Positions 23,282-35,829 of a DNA stretch of 64,000 nucleotides are shown here, piece by piece. A program made the translations under genes and the position numbers. The stretch is from assembly GCA_020746875.1 (NCBI GenBank), contig JAGTJL010000009.1, positions 1,550,001-1,614,000 of the forward strand. The letters are read 5' to 3'. A model generated the notes under the pieces. That model did no database searches, was not told the DNA's origin, and saw only the letters and a program-made list of their open reading frames with translations. The stretch comes from Rhexocercosporidium sp. MPI-PUGE-AT-0058. Lineage: Eukaryota; Ascomycota; Leotiomycetes; Helotiales. Position 1 is the first letter of the stretch, and each line of letters starts with the position of its first letter.

Positions 23282-25600
23282 ATGGCTAAGCAGGAAATGT
23301 CACTGGAGGCGATGCTGGATGAGGAGAGGAAGGATGTGCTTGCCCTATTGGAGGGTCCTCCATCTAAAAACCGCCACCGAGGTTCTACGGGCTCCGTGGG
23401 ATCCGCAAGGGCTTCTTCCCCCTTTGCCAGACAGGCGCAATCACCAGTGCGGAGTATGCTAGATGTTGCCGATGGCACATCTCCTAGCAAAACTTCTTTC
23501 ACTGGAACCAATGGGACTGGTGGGGCAACAGCTCCGCGCAAGGGCTCGCAGACGATTCGAAGTATGCTAGATATGTCTCCATCACCACAAAGTTCTCCAG
23601 CGCCGGTTCGAAGCATGCTGGATATAGGGGTAGCTACCAGCAGGAGGAGGACTTCTTCATCTGCTGGAACACAGAGCGCAGCATCCTCGCCGACTGATGA
23701 GAGGAGTAATCATAAAGTACAACTCGCCAACAGCCTCCCCCACAGGAGCCTCTCGGACGCAGCAAGGAAGCCAGCATCCTTTGGACCCAGAGCTGCATCT
23801 ACCGGCGGGAACCCCGAATCAGCCTACCAGTTCGGCGGGTACCAGCCAAGCAACCCTGGTGGACCCGCCGCCCCAAAGCGGAATACCCTGGGTGGCAGGA
23901 AAACTTCCGCTATGGCAGAAGTGGTACGAGGAGGAACCATAAGCTTGTTTGGAGACAAAGACCGCGGACGGAATCATTCGATTGCCACGACTGGTATCAC
24001 CGCGAAATCGAAATCTCCTGTTCCTCATCGCTCGATCCTGCGTTCGAATTCGCCAAGTGTGAAGTCGGATACTTCGAAGTTTGTTCTGAACGATGGGAGG
24101 GTGCTAGATATGAATAGTGCATACCGGAATTTATCAGATGCAAACCTAGCTCTATCAAGGGGAGGGTTGTCATCGTTGGGTGAGAAGAAGCGGAGGAGTC
24201 GAACGAATAGTGACAATGTGCCATTCGAAAATGGAGCCAGGCTGGAGAACGACTACGCCAACGTAGACAGCGAGGATGTGATCATGGACAGCAGCGAGGA
24301 TGACGACAGTATCTCGGACGACGATCAGCAGCGGGGAAGGAAGCATGAGAAACGGCTGGATCGTGCAAACTCTGAAGGCTCGGCTGTTGGAATGGGCAGA
24401 CCAGAAGGGGCCAGGCAAGCTCAGAGCTTGATGGCTGCCGCCGAGGAAGAACGTACGTATTGCACAATGCCCCTACATAACTCTTATTAATATCCTGCAG
24501 GCGATCAAATAGCTGCCGAACAGCATGAGAAATACAAGATCCGTTCGCTGCTTGACCCCGAAATCACGGTAACTGCGCCTGGAGGAGATCGATACCATAG
24601 AGCTGGGAAACCCACCGTACATCCGAATACAAGTTTTGACGAAGGGACATCTGGGCTCAATACTCCTGTCGACTCCGATGAGGAACAGGATGTTACCGAT
24701 ATCAAACACGCTCAGAAGCTCCCTGTCAACATGACGTCTATCATCTCAACACCCGCAACCAGTCGTTGTGTACGGACGATATACCGCGGAGATTTCAACA
24801 AGATGCAGCAAGAAGCCGCAGATCACCAACGCCGGGTTCGGAAGTACCTCGTTGCTACCGATCTCAGCGACGAAGCTGCTCATGCTTTGGAGTGGACAGT
24901 CGGAACGGTTCTTCGAGATGGCGATACTCTCCTTGCCATCTACTGTGTGGACGAGGATGTTGGAATTGCAAATAACGACAGCGAAGATGACACCAGAATG
25001 AAGGAGCAGATTGCCGCCATTCAAGCATCGACGAAGGGTTCTGGATCAACACCGCTGATGAGCCCAACAAACTTCCCAAGTCCGTTGGGACCAGGCTTTA
25101 GGTTGGACCCCCACAGTGCCAGCGCGAGTCCCATGGGCAGAGAGAGAGGAAAGGCCGAGCACGAAAGATACAGAGCCGTTCAGGATATAACCGACCGAGT
25201 GTCAAGACTCCTTCGGAAGACTAAGCTCCAGGTCAAAGTTGTGATCGAGGTCATCCACTGCAAGAGCCCAAAGCATCTCATCACGGAAGTTATCGACTAC
25301 ATTTCGCCCACGATGGTGATCCTGGGAAGCAGAGGACAGAGTCAACTTAAAGGGTATGTTATTACGATCTTGTGCTATCTTAGAATCTTGGAAGTGTCGG
25401 TGAAAGGTCTCAGCTGACAGAAACACAGCGTCATTCTTGGCTCTTTCTCCAACTATCTCGTCACTAAATCCTCTGTCCCCGTGATGGTCGCACGGAAACG
25501 CCTCCGGAAGCACAACAAGTACAAACGTCCTGCTATCCGACTTGCCAACAATCTTGCCAACCCGGCTGTCAGGGGTCTGGCTGCTGCAAAGATTGACTGA
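23282..25600 (+). CDS. universal stress protein (USP)-domain protein with long disordered N-terminus
   Basis: Exons 23282-24452, 24501-25353 and 25429-25600 (introns of 48 and 75 bases) encode 731 residues. Residues 1 to about 500 are Ser/Pro/Arg-rich and look disordered. The motif RSMLD recurs three times (SPVRSMLDV, TIRSMLDM, APVRSMLDI), plus EAMLDEE at the N-terminus. From about residue 503 a USP/UspA alpha-beta domain begins with RKYLVATDLSDEAAHALEW. It continues through DTLLAIYCVD, LQVKVVIEVI, TMVILGSRGQSQLKG and ILGSFSNYLVTKSSVPVMV; the G-x-x-G-(x9)-G(S/T) type ATP-binding loop is recognisable. A Ser-rich insert interrupts the domain. The start chosen is the first ATG (MAKQEMSLEAMLDEER); the frame is open upstream but has no ATG. 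USP proteins bind nucleotides and modulate stress survival; the target here is unknown. Confidence 0.9.
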
Positions 25601-27229
25601 TGTCTCAGTCGCTTGTCCACACTCGTACCCTCATTCTTCTCTTTCACATCTTTGGTGGCTACGTTCTTGTCTCCGAGAGCTCGTGTAGAGCAACGATGAG
25701 TCGCGGTCTCAAGCATTTCTTCTACCTTTAAAACACAAAGAATGAAACCAAAACCCCTCCATTCGGTGGACGTATTGGGAAGCGTTGCATGCAATTCCTT
25801 ACCTCAAGAAACCAAAAATACAATCCGAGGACAAGATCCCTCAGCGTATTCTCCCCTCTTTTCATCAGCAAACGGCATACATAATTTTCGCTTCGATATA
25901 AATATACAAAAATAAGGGCAAATGATCCTCCTCTTAGCTCTTTCTGACAGAAGAGGATGGCTAGCGAGACCTACAGCATGGCATATTTGGAGTTCGGCCA
26001 CTGCCTGACCTCGTCTCAATACTTCCACATACTCATCACCATGGCGATGGTGAAAACGGCGTTGATATTCATGGATGGGACGGGACAGGATGGGTCATCT
26101 GTTCATTAGCGAGTACTTTTTTCACCTTTCTTTTCGGCGTTTGGGATGGATGAGTCACTTGGTGAGAGTGACAAACCAAGTCCTTTGAGAGCTTGATGAT
26201 CTGCGTTGCGTTTGTTCGGGATGAACTTGCTTGCTTGATTCGGCTTTGGTCAGTTTTTTGGTGCATGGATAGGGATGGAAGGAGAAGTAGAGGAAGGGAA
26301 AAGACTGTCATTTCCCAGTCCTCACGGAGACAAGATGAGATGAGTCTAGAGGGAGAGTGGAGAAGAAAGAGGCATGCATGGCGTCTCGTCGATAATTACT
26401 TTAACTGGCTACAGTAGCTGCATGAGCCGGCAGTCTTGAGAACTGCATTTGCATATGTAGCAAATATACCAACCATCATTCATTAGTATTCAGTCGGCTC
26501 GTGGCATTTCACTCACACATTTCTATTTTCTTACTCCCTCAGCTTTTCAGGCTGCTTGACCTTAAAAGTCTCTACTCGTGAACGGTGGTATGAGCCGATT
26601 CTGCATCATTCGTTTCTGCAATGTTAGAGACATTTTCAGAACAGATGCACAAAAGCCTGACATGTACATCATCACGTCAAGCTTCAGGTCATCAAGTTTG
26701 GGACTCAAGAGATTATAGTTTGCAATGTTTTTTGTATTGATTCCGTTGTCTAGAATACGCCATCCTCAGCAGCAAAGACTAGACCGTCTAGACAGACAGA
26801 CCTAGCACGTAGCAAGAGAGCAAGCAACCAAGCCAAATCGAACCCATCCCATCCCATCTTCGCCGAGAAGCAAGCAATTAGAAGAGACCTCTGGGGAATA
26901 TTGCGTGCGACCTGCCCAGCCCACGTAGCACGCATGTTGGCTGAACTTTTGCGGCCAAAGCTGATGAAGCCATGCGCAGAAATGATCTATCAGTACATGA
27001 TCGAGGAGCTCATCCCGCCATGATGAACTTCCTCAATGATAAGGAAAATGTGTAAGAGAAGCCACGCGCGCCTATAGAGATAGAGCCGAAATCGAGATTG
27101 TGCCACCAGAGACAGAGAGCGCAAAACTTTTCCGGCAGCCCGATGACGCTGCAGATTGACAATACAGGAAATGTGTATGGAAAAGGAGAGTCGTTAATGC
27201 GGATGGCGAAAGCTAAAGAAAGTGGGCAA
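25601..27229. other. intergenic between convergent USP and PAB1 genes
   Basis: Both flanking genes end into this 1.6 kb, so it should consist of two 3' UTRs plus spacer. No coding region is supported. Confidence 0.5.
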
Positions 27230-29644
27230 TTAAGCCTTCTCCTCAGTCTTCTCCTCCTTGGCCTCTCCAGCCTCAGCAGCATCACCATCGCCCTTGTTGT
27301 TCTTAACATACTCATCGTAGACGGTAAGAGCCTCATCAACCTTCGCCCTAAGAGCAGCCTCATCCTCGATACTGTGATCACGTTAGTAGATGTAGTTTGA
27401 ATGTTGAAATAGCTGAACTTACAGGTTGACCAACTCCTGGTTCTCCATCTCCAAAAGCATACCAGTGATCTTGCCAGCGAGTTCGGGTTGAAGAGTCTGG
27501 ATCTTAGGGAAGAGAGCCTCTCCGAGGAGTTGCTTTTGTTGAACAGGTGGGACGGCGGAGAGTTGCTGAGCAAGAGCACCACCAACCAACTCATTACCAG
27601 TCAAAGGCATTCCTGGCATCTGGGGAGGCATACCGCGGCCGGCTTGAGGAGGGAAACCACCAGGGTATTGATTTGGGCGGGCACCTTGAGCACCACGACC
27701 AGCTGGCCCGCCTTGTCTAGCACCTTGAGGGAAGCCACCAAGCATTTGTTGTTGACCTGGCATACCAGCCATGTTGGGAGGCATACCTGGAATACCTTGA
27801 ACTGGGCCACGTCCAGGTCCACCACGGCCGCCAGCGAGAGCAGCAGCTTGTTGGGCTTGTTGCATGGCAGCGATGAATTGTGGGTTACCCTGCTGAGCAC
27901 CATATGGAGCACCTTGAGGGAACTGGCCTGGAAGACCATACATGTTGGGTGGCATCTGCTGAGGACCTGGTCCGCCACGTCCACCTTGTTGAGGGGGGAA
28001 ACCACCTGGGAATTGACCTGGACGACCACCTGGAGCAGGAATGGGCATACCAGCTTGAGGAGGGTAAGCCATACCGCGTCCAGCTTGTGGGATGAAACCA
28101 GGTTGTTGGCCAGGAGGGTAGAACATTGGGGCTTGCATGTATTGCTGAGGCATACCGGCAGCGGCAGCAGCTTGTTGCATCCGGATTTGGTTGCGGGCTT
28201 GGATGCTAGCCTCGAGCTGGCTCTTGCGGACATCCTTGCGCTGGGCGAGGGCAACGTACAATGGCTTGTTGTTGACCATCCGTTGGTTCATGTCAGTGAC
28301 GGCCTTGGTAGCCTCCTCGGGGTTGTTGAAGCAGACGAATCCGAATCCCTTGCTCTTGCCAAGGGTACGCTTCTCAGACTTGACTGCTGGCTTCTCCTCA
28401 GAAGTCTCGGCCTCGGCCTCACCCTCCTTGACGTTCTCCATGTTCTTCTCATTCTCCTTCTTTTCCTTCTCCTCGGCCTCAGCAGTCTCAGCAGGAGTGT
28501 CACGCATGACCTTTGCGGAAGTGATGGAGCCAAAGGGAGCGAACAGCTCACGGAGCTTCTCATCATCAACCTCGTCATCGAGGTTCTTGACGTAGAGGTT
28601 CACACCTTGGTACTTGGATGCCTTCTCAATGCGCGCAGCCTCGTAAGACTTGCGGAGCTCCTCCTCACGCTCGTGCTTCTTCTGGGCACGACCGACATAG
28701 AGGTCCTGACCCTTGAAGTCCTTTCCATTCAACTCATCGACAGCCTTAGCAGCGTGCTCGTGGTTGATGAAGTTAACGAAACCGAAACCACGGCTCTTGT
28801 TATTCTCCTGGTCGCGGGCGAGCGAGGCGGACGTAACGTCGCCAAACTTCTCGAAGAGATCACGGAACTCCTCATCAGTAACTTCGACGGGAATGTTCTT
28901 GACATAGATGTTGGTGAAGTTTGCCTTCATCTCCTCAAACTTGGATTGACGGTCCTTTTTTGGGATGTGGTGGCCAACGAAGACCTTCTTCTCGTTCAGA
29001 AGCATACCATTGACGTGCTTGATAGCTTGGCTGGCAGCCTCGTCGGTCTCGTAGTGGACGAAACCGTAACCCTTGGAGGCTCCAGTCTCATCTTGAGCAA
29101 CCTTGCAACTGAGAATGTTACCAAAGGCAGCGAAGGTATCGTGAAGAGCCTTGTTGTCGATGGCGGTATCCAAGTTCTTGATGAAGACGTTTCCCTGACC
29201 CGTCTTGCGAAGAGCAGGGTCACGCTGAGACCACATAATTCGGCATGGGCGGCCCTTAATGAGGGTGTAGTTTAACTCCTCCAAGGCCTTCTCGCCATCG
29301 ATCGTGGTGTTGTAGTTAACGTAGGCATATCCAAGGGATCGACGGGTGACAGCATCACGGCAGACACGGATGGAAGCAACAGAGCCGATCTGAGAGAACA
29401 GCTCGAAGAGCATAGCCTCGGTGACGGAAGACTCGAGCTCACCAACATAGAGGGAAGCGGAGGCTTGTGGGTGAGGAGCGGCAGAGCTTGGGGTAGGTCC
29501 AGCGGTATCAGGGTCCTCGGAACCAACGTTGGTGACATCGGTATTGATGGCAGGGGCGCCGTTTGCGTCGCCGCTGTTCAAGGAAGCATTATTGAGGTCG
29601 GAAGCGAGCTGGTCGACAGCAGGGTTGGCGGTAGCGGCAGACAT
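27230..29644 (-). CDS. PAB1: polyadenylate-binding protein PAB1
   Basis: Exons 27423-29644 and 27230-27371 (intron of 51 bases, CTAAC branch) encode 787 residues. After an acidic, Asn/Ser-rich N-tail, four RRMs follow. RRM1 is about 64-142 (SLYVGEL), RRM2 about 152-229 (NVFIKNL), RRM3 about 245-322 (NIYVKNI) and RRM4 from about 348 (NLYVKNL). RRM4 carries the Glu/Lys-rich insert seen in filamentous-fungal Pab1. A Pro/Gly/Gln-rich linker with many AGRGM/GGFPP repeats leads to the C-terminal PABC/MLLE domain, with signature [15 protein letters not shown]. Role: coats poly(A) tails, bridges to eIF4G and controls deadenylation and mRNA export. The start is the ATG of MSAATAN; upstream in-frame sequence is a leader with its own intron. 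Very strong antisense open frames reflect codon bias only. Confidence 0.96.
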
Positions 29645-31086
29645 CTTGGGCAGATACGAGACTGGAAAGATGTCAGTGGGTGTTGCGCAAAAGGAGACCA
29701 GTAACACGGAGAAAGATGCAACGTAAGCTCTGCGAGCCAGAGCTGGTGATGTCCTTAACAAAGAGAAGGTCCCATCTTACCTAGTACGTCGAGATGTCTT
29801 TGAAGTGAAGGTGGGGGGGGGGCTCTTTGATGGAGGCGTACAGAACAGGTTCTGGGGCGATGTGCGAAGATCAAGACGGAGTCGGGAGATGCAGGCAGAC
29901 AGTCGTAGGTAGGAGGAGGAAGGTGAAGTCGGGAGGCGGTCGACAGAATCGATCGCGAAAACTAGGACTAGACGGGGAGATTGAATCTTTTTTTGGGGGG
30001 GTTTTCAAGTTTTTTTGTGTCTCTTTAGAGGTTTTCTGAAGGGGGGAGGCGAGAAACGAAAAAAGCACGAAGAATCGTACTTGGTCCGCGATCGAGATGT
30101 TGTGATGGGTGGTTTGGGGGGTTGGAAGGAGGAAAGATTTCATGGGCAGATCGCGACCTGAAAAAGGACATACATAATTTTGAGCGTGTGGGCCGTGCCT
30201 TCCCGAATAGGGTTAGAGCGGCCGTTCTGGCAGGCTCAATTAATCCATCATCACGTGCCCGCCGATTTAGAGATTCACGATGGGCTTGGCATTCGCGCCT
30301 CCGCCGTTGCAGAAGAAGTCCAAGCGGAAGGAGGAGAGAGGACTTTGACCTTGACCTTGACCTTCTCGAAGCAATGGGTAGACGTAGGTTCTGGGCTTCA
30401 AGTACAGTACAACAGAAAGAAATCATGACTGACAATGCACTTGAAGTGGTACTTACTATCACAACTCGTGGTTACACTTCAAAAGATGCACCACACATCC
30501 GAGTAGCTTACGAAGTTATAGAGTGATAGATGTCGTAAATTCGGTTTGCAAGCTATTTCCGCTAGTCCACTAGTTGGTAGTCTGGTAGTCTGGTAGTCAG
30601 TCTGGTACCTACCTAGGTAGTCTACAAATCCATACAGTACATACAAAAGGCAAGGCCGGCAAGGCTTAGGTGGCATGCATGGATGGATGGATGGATAGAT
30701 ACAAAAGTACGAGTAGATGGATGACATGACACGACCAGGCTAGGCTAGGCCTCGGAAGGCTGTGGCCAAACCCCGACCTGCAGCCGCGACAAGTGGGCTG
30801 GCTCTGGAACATTCAAGACGTACCAAGTTAGTAACAGTCATTGTAATCACCATTCACACCAGGCTGCACAATCACAATCACGGAACCACATCGAAGACAC
30901 CTTCCTAGATTCCCACCTCAACTGGACCCTCGAAACTTTACCGTCCCTCGATCTGCTGGGATCATCTGTACAAAGACGGATCCAGCTTGGTCTGCAGAAG
31001 CTCAACATTACGCTATCTGCGGCATGCTTCCTCGAACTTGAACCAACGCTCACGACGGCGGCGAATAGCAGACGAAATCTTTCAAC
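29645..31086. promoter_or_regulatory. divergent promoter region PAB1 / HUL5-like ligase
   Basis: 1.4 kb separates the divergent start codons. On the PAB1 sense strand, about 29987-30018 contains two A7 runs and an AAAA run separated by C-rich bits. If this part is transcribed, it would be an A-rich leader element. Simple repeats lie at about 30346-30365 (TTGACC) and 30679-30700 (ATGG). No further gene is supported. Confidence 0.45.
29662..29780 (-). other. probable 5' UTR intron of PAB1
   Basis: Read on the minus strand it has a GTAAGA donor (at 29780), a CTGAC branch element and a TTTCCAG acceptor, 17 bases before the PAB1 ATG. Length is 119 bases. A leader intron so close to the start codon would explain why the in-frame upstream reading does not resemble Pab1. 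Confidence 0.6.
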
Positions 31087-34000
31087 ATGTTCCAAACTTT
31101 CAGTGGCAGCTCTCGTCGTCCTCGACAAGTGAACCTCTCCGGGCAAAATACAAATCCATTTGCGCAGAACTCCAGGACTCCCGTGGCGTCTGGTACCCAA
31201 AAGACAGTTGCCCAAGCTCAGCAGGAGAGATTACAGCGTCAACAAGAGCGGGAACGTCTGAATGCTTCGAAGAGGATACAGAGAATATGGAGGGGGCACA
31301 AGGCTAGGAGGGACCTGGCAGATTCAAGACGGCGGACCTGGGACGAGCTGGCCGCGAGAGAGCATGCTTCCAATACAGCTTGGAGGTTAATTCAGCAACT
31401 GCAGCTCTTGGTGGCATTCTTCAGTCCCCGGAGACCGGACGATCTTGGTAGATTATCAAGTCTCAGCTCTGGGATATCTTGTCTGGGTTATCAGACCTTT
31501 CTGGCATGCTCTGAGATCCAACCTCAGTTGGGGCAGCTTGCCAAGGTTACTTTGGAAGGCTTACGAGTGTATGTATACCATTTGATGCCCACTTCCACCT
31601 TGCACATCTTTAAATTTACAATTACTGAATTTACCAGATCCCAGGGAGAATACACATCCAGCTTATTACACCTGCTTGTGTCGATTGTCGATCGCCGGCC
31701 AGGTGTGATTACCAAAGTATCTCGAGCTTACTATACCTATCTCTCTCAGTACATCTCAAGTGGCGAATTCTCGAAGGAGAACAAAGATCTAGTATTGGCA
31801 GCAATCAGAATACCTCTGGTCGAGCATGTAGAGCTGGACAATAATGGTGAGACTTGGACTTTTTTCTAGCATTACTATAAGTACTAACTTCGTGCCAGAC
31901 GAGATTGTGCGGAGTGCCCACGCTGCATTTTCTTTATATTTCCTCACAACCCCAGGATTGGCTAGCTCAATGGGTAGCTTCGATGGATTAGCAACCATAG
32001 TAAATGTTGGACTCTTATCGTCAGCATTGGTTCGGGAGTTTTCGTCCGCTTCTGTGGAGCATATAGAAAATGAGCGGAAGCTATGGCTGCTGGCCCATTT
32101 TATAGCCATCCACCGGCTTCAACGAAGGAGCTCTCAGGAGCCAGAGTTTCTACGAGCTCTGTCCCTCCAGCTGTCTCGCTCTTCTGGGGCAATTATTGGC
32201 CGGATGGATGCTCAAGACCCAGAAGTCAATCAAGAATCATCTATCGATGGTGCGGAACCTGAACAAGGTCTTACTTTGCCTTTACCGACATTTGTCAAGG
32301 ATGAGCTACTCTCCTTGGTCAATGAGGAAAGCATCACCGGATTGCTTGCAAAATTCAATATCGATTACGTCAAGGCATCCGTTACTGGGGAGGAAGACGC
32401 CAGCTTACTTGCCAGTTATGCACTCACTCTGCTGAGAATTTTTCCAAACAGAGGAGACGACATTCGGCTATGGCTGTATCTGGGGTCTATGAAGACACCG
32501 GATGGGACGGAGGTACCCGCGCTGAAGTTTTTCTGGCAAGCCATGAGCTTGACCAATACTTTTTCTGTCATTAGAGCCGATTCCAAGGGCGCATTGACTT
32601 TGCTTCGACCACAGATACAGCGTCAACAATTTCTTTCAAGTGATGCTGGCAGGGATCGGGAATGGCGAACTATACTGCTCTTCCTCGAGCTCTATACTTT
32701 TGTGTTACGATTTACCGATGACGAAGAATTCCTAAGTGGCAATGTTCCAGCATTTGGACAGACAAGCGAACCAGTATCTCGCATTCGTCAAAGTGCACTT
32801 CCTATCGAAGATGTCAAGCGACTCACGATCTTCCTAAAGAATCTCGCTTTCACGATGTACTACAATGCAGGGGAATTGTCCGATGATGGGCACCCCATCG
32901 CCGAAGGTAGCATAGGAAACTATTTTGGTGCAAGCGCCACAACCTCAAGATTCCATTCTGTGGAACCGGAGGTAGTTACCAAAAGCATTACAAGAATGCC
33001 TTTTGCTGGCGTCGCTGGCATGACATTCGATTACGTGAGAACCGTCGTGGCGGGTGTGATGCGGATGCTCTATGAACGAGATTCTAGGCGTCGATTCCTT
33101 TCTAAGGACCACTGGCTCATGACATCCCGGTTCGAAATGGAAGGCTTCATTCCGGCAGTCGTTATGGAAGAAGAACGGCAACACCAAGTTCGTGAGGAGG
33201 GGGAAGATGACGATGCCGATAATGATGACCCCCAAATTGCCGATGATAGAGAGTATGCGGTGCTTGTCGGTATGTCTAGACCTAGACGTGCTCAGCAAAT
33301 TGAAAGCTTGAGGAGGCAGCAGCAGAAAACTGCCCGTCAAAAGGTCCTTGCGGCAGTGGGGCCAAGGCTAGAAGTCCTCCAGAACATGCCTTTCGTTATA
33401 CCGTTTGAGACTCGGGTCCAGATATTCCGCCAATTCGTCCTTCTTGATCAGACTCGTAGACGAGGCGGAAACGTAGACCCTGACATCTGGCGAATGTCTA
33501 TCATCCAACAATCTCAGATGTCTCCAAGACACAGCCGCACAGCAGGACATGAACTGCTCGGGCGACACCACGCAAAGATAAGGAGAGAGCAGATTTTTGA
33601 AGATGCATACGATCAATTCTATGAGCTCGGAGAAGGCTTGAAGGAGCCTATCCAGATCACCTTTGTCGATCAATTCGATACCATCGAAGCAGGTATTGAT
33701 GGTGGAGGTGTTACAAAGGAGTTTCTCACCAGCATCACCAACGGGGCCTTTCTGTCGGACGACACCAGCCCTCGCTACTTTATTGCAAACGACCAGAATC
33801 TGTTGTATCCAAATCCAGCCACCTTTGATGAGCGACGAGAACTACTGAAAGCCGCAGGATTCAAGGAAAATTCTGTGTTTTGGAAAGAAAGTATGGCGGA
33901 CCTTTCGAAGCGCTACGAATTCCTTGGTCGAGTCGTTGGGAAGTGTCTGTATGAAGGTATCCTCGTCGACATTGGATTTGCCGGCTTCTTTCTCCTCAAG

Positions 34001-34756
34001 TGGGCCACGTCAGGAACAGAATCTGGATATCGTGCCAACATCAATGATCTCCGGGATCTCGACGAGGGGTTGTATCAAGGTCTTCTGAAGCTCAAGAACT
34101 ATCCAGGGAATGTCGAAGACTTCTCTCTCGATTTCACTATCACGGATAAAGTTTCATCCCCTGGGGAGACCGACAAGACAGTCACCAGAGATCTGATGCC
34201 AAACGGTTCTAACATCGCGGTCACGAACGAAAATCGGCCACTCTACGTCTCTTACGTAGCTCGCCATCGTCTGCAAGTTCAACCCTTCCGTCAAACACAA
34301 GCCTTCCTCAAAGGCCTAAGCGAGATCATCAATCCAACCTGGTTGTCCATGTTCAATCAATCCGAGCTACAAACCCTGATCGGCGGCGATTCATCTGAAG
34401 TCGACGTGGAAGATCTCAGACGTAACACGCAGTACGGTGGAGTCTACCAGATTGGTGATGATGGCCAAGAGCACGATACTATCAAGCTATTCTGGAAAGT
34501 CCTCAAAGAGCTTGATGATTCGGATCGCAGAAAGGTCTTGAAATACGTCACGTCGACGCCCAGAGCGCCTCTTCTAGGTTTCTCTCAGCTCAACCCGCGC
34601 TTCAGTATCCGAGATGCTGGAAGCGACGAAGAGAGGTTACCCAGCACCAGTACGTGCGTGAACTTGTTAAAGTTACCGAAGTACACTACGGAAACTACGT
34701 TACGGCAGAAATTGCTTTATGCAGTCAATTCGGGAGCTGGCTTTGATCTCAGTTGA
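31087..34756 (+). CDS. HUL5: HECT-type E3 ubiquitin ligase, HUL5/UBE3C-like
   Basis: Coding exons 31087-31846 and 31899-34756 (intron of 52 bases) encode 1205 residues. A further in-frame segment at 31569-31637 is bounded by GTATGT and TTACCAG and is probably a 69-base intron, giving 1182 residues. Near residue 60 an IQ-like helix (ASKRIQRIWRGHKARRDL) matches the N-terminus of UBE3C/Hul5. The C-terminal third is a HECT domain, from IQITFVDQFDTIEAGIDGGGVTKEF, through NPATFDERR and VGKCLYEGILVD, to the catalytic Cys in PSTSTCVNLLKLP and the terminal GAGFDLS. Role: proteasome-associated ligase that extends ubiquitin chains on stalled or misfolded substrates and aids their complete degradation. 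Assignment to Hul5 rather than another HECT class rests on the IQ N-terminus and overall length. Confidence 0.92.
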
Positions 34757-35394
34757 TCGGTTATGAGGAAATGGGCGAAAATTTTACGACATAATGGCAG
34801 TCCAAGGGCAGGCGCTGGGAGGTGGTCTTCGGGATTGATACGAATGGTGATGACTTGGGGTTGAATGGGTGTAACAAAATGGATAGACTACAGAAGAAGA
34901 CAGCAAGTCTTCAGTCGCTTCCTGCCTTGCTAATAAATCAACGAAGTTTGTTCAAGAACCAACCATTTCAAGTCGCCCGATTGTTTCCCAGAGCGCACTT
35001 CCCAGTGATACCGTTTTCAGTCTCATTGATTTATGAGACTTGTACGTCTTTTTAGAGCTGCTGCTGTAGGTAGTTATAGTCAGGTCAATCGGCTGACTAA
35101 GCACATGAGAACTCACCTGTAGCAAGAGCTCACTCCTGGGGATGAATACCTACAACTAGGCTTCCTTGTTTACTTGAACTCACGGCTTTGATGATGTCGA
35201 GTTAGACTTCAAAGATACTCTCCCCTTATTACTTGTCGTCGCAGTGATCAGTCTTTCTTTCTCTGGGCTGAATTCCGACAGCCCGAAAGGCTCCCTGACA
35301 ATCGGCGATCACTCGTCTCAAAATCATCCATCTCAACTCAAACCCTCTGTCATGCTCACAACCATTGCCCCTTCACTCATAAAAACCAGCCAAC
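34757..35394. other. intergenic, nothing recognised
   Basis: 3' flank of the HECT ligase gene and promoter of the DUF202 gene. No supported coding region. Confidence 0.5.
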
Positions 35395-35829
35395 ATGTCG
35401 CGCCTCCTGAAATACCTCACCTCAGCACCAATATCCAACACCGGCTCCGTAGCCCGCGACCACCTCGCCAACGAACGAACCTTTCTCTCCTGGACACGGA
35501 CTGGCCTAGGCTTCGTCGCGCTGGGCGTCGCGCTCGCGAAACTCGACGCCTTGGAAGCGCTCTCCCCACCCCTAAATCTCAAGCTTGATCCCTCATCGCC
35601 CTCGTCACAATCTCACAACGACATGAAGATACCATCAGCGGCTCTGGTTGGCTCAGGCACAGGCTGTCTTTCTTATGGAACGATCAGGTATTTCCGATCG
35701 TTGAAGCTGCTGCAGAAGGGGCTTTTTAGGCCGAATGTTGGGGGGATTGGACTGGTTGCGCTGACGAGTGGTGCGGTTGCTGGAGGCGGGGTTTATTTGC
35801 TTGTGAAGCAGGAGACGAGGGGGAGGTGA
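35395..35829 (+). CDS. DUF202 (YidH-type) small membrane protein
   Basis: Single-exon, 144 residues. The N-terminal part holds the DUF202 signature RDHLANERTFLSWTRTG followed directly by a hydrophobic helix (FVALGVALAKL). Two further membrane segments are visible: AALVGSGTGCLSYGTI and GGIGLVALTSGAVAGGGVYLLV. Between helices 1 and 2 lies a Ser/Pro-rich loop. Three short helices in about 140 residues is normal for the family. DUF202 is also found as part of yeast vacuolar transporter chaperone proteins, but the stand-alone form has no established function. The start codon sits in a good context (AACATGTCG). Confidence 0.85.
   Translation: MSRLLKYLTSAPISNTGSVARDHLANERTFLSWTRTGLGFVALGVALAKLDALEALSPPLNLKLDPSSPSSQSHNDMKIPSAALVGSGTGCLSYGTIRYFRSLKLLQKGLFRPNVGGIGLVALTSGAVAGGGVYLLVKQETRGR

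Noticed and set aside
27488..29275. A 595-codon plus-strand open frame opposite PAB1
   Set aside because: It lies wholly antisense to the conserved RRM-coding exon. Leu/Ser/Thr-rich low-complexity composition is what the complement of biased PAB1 codons gives. No domain or start context.
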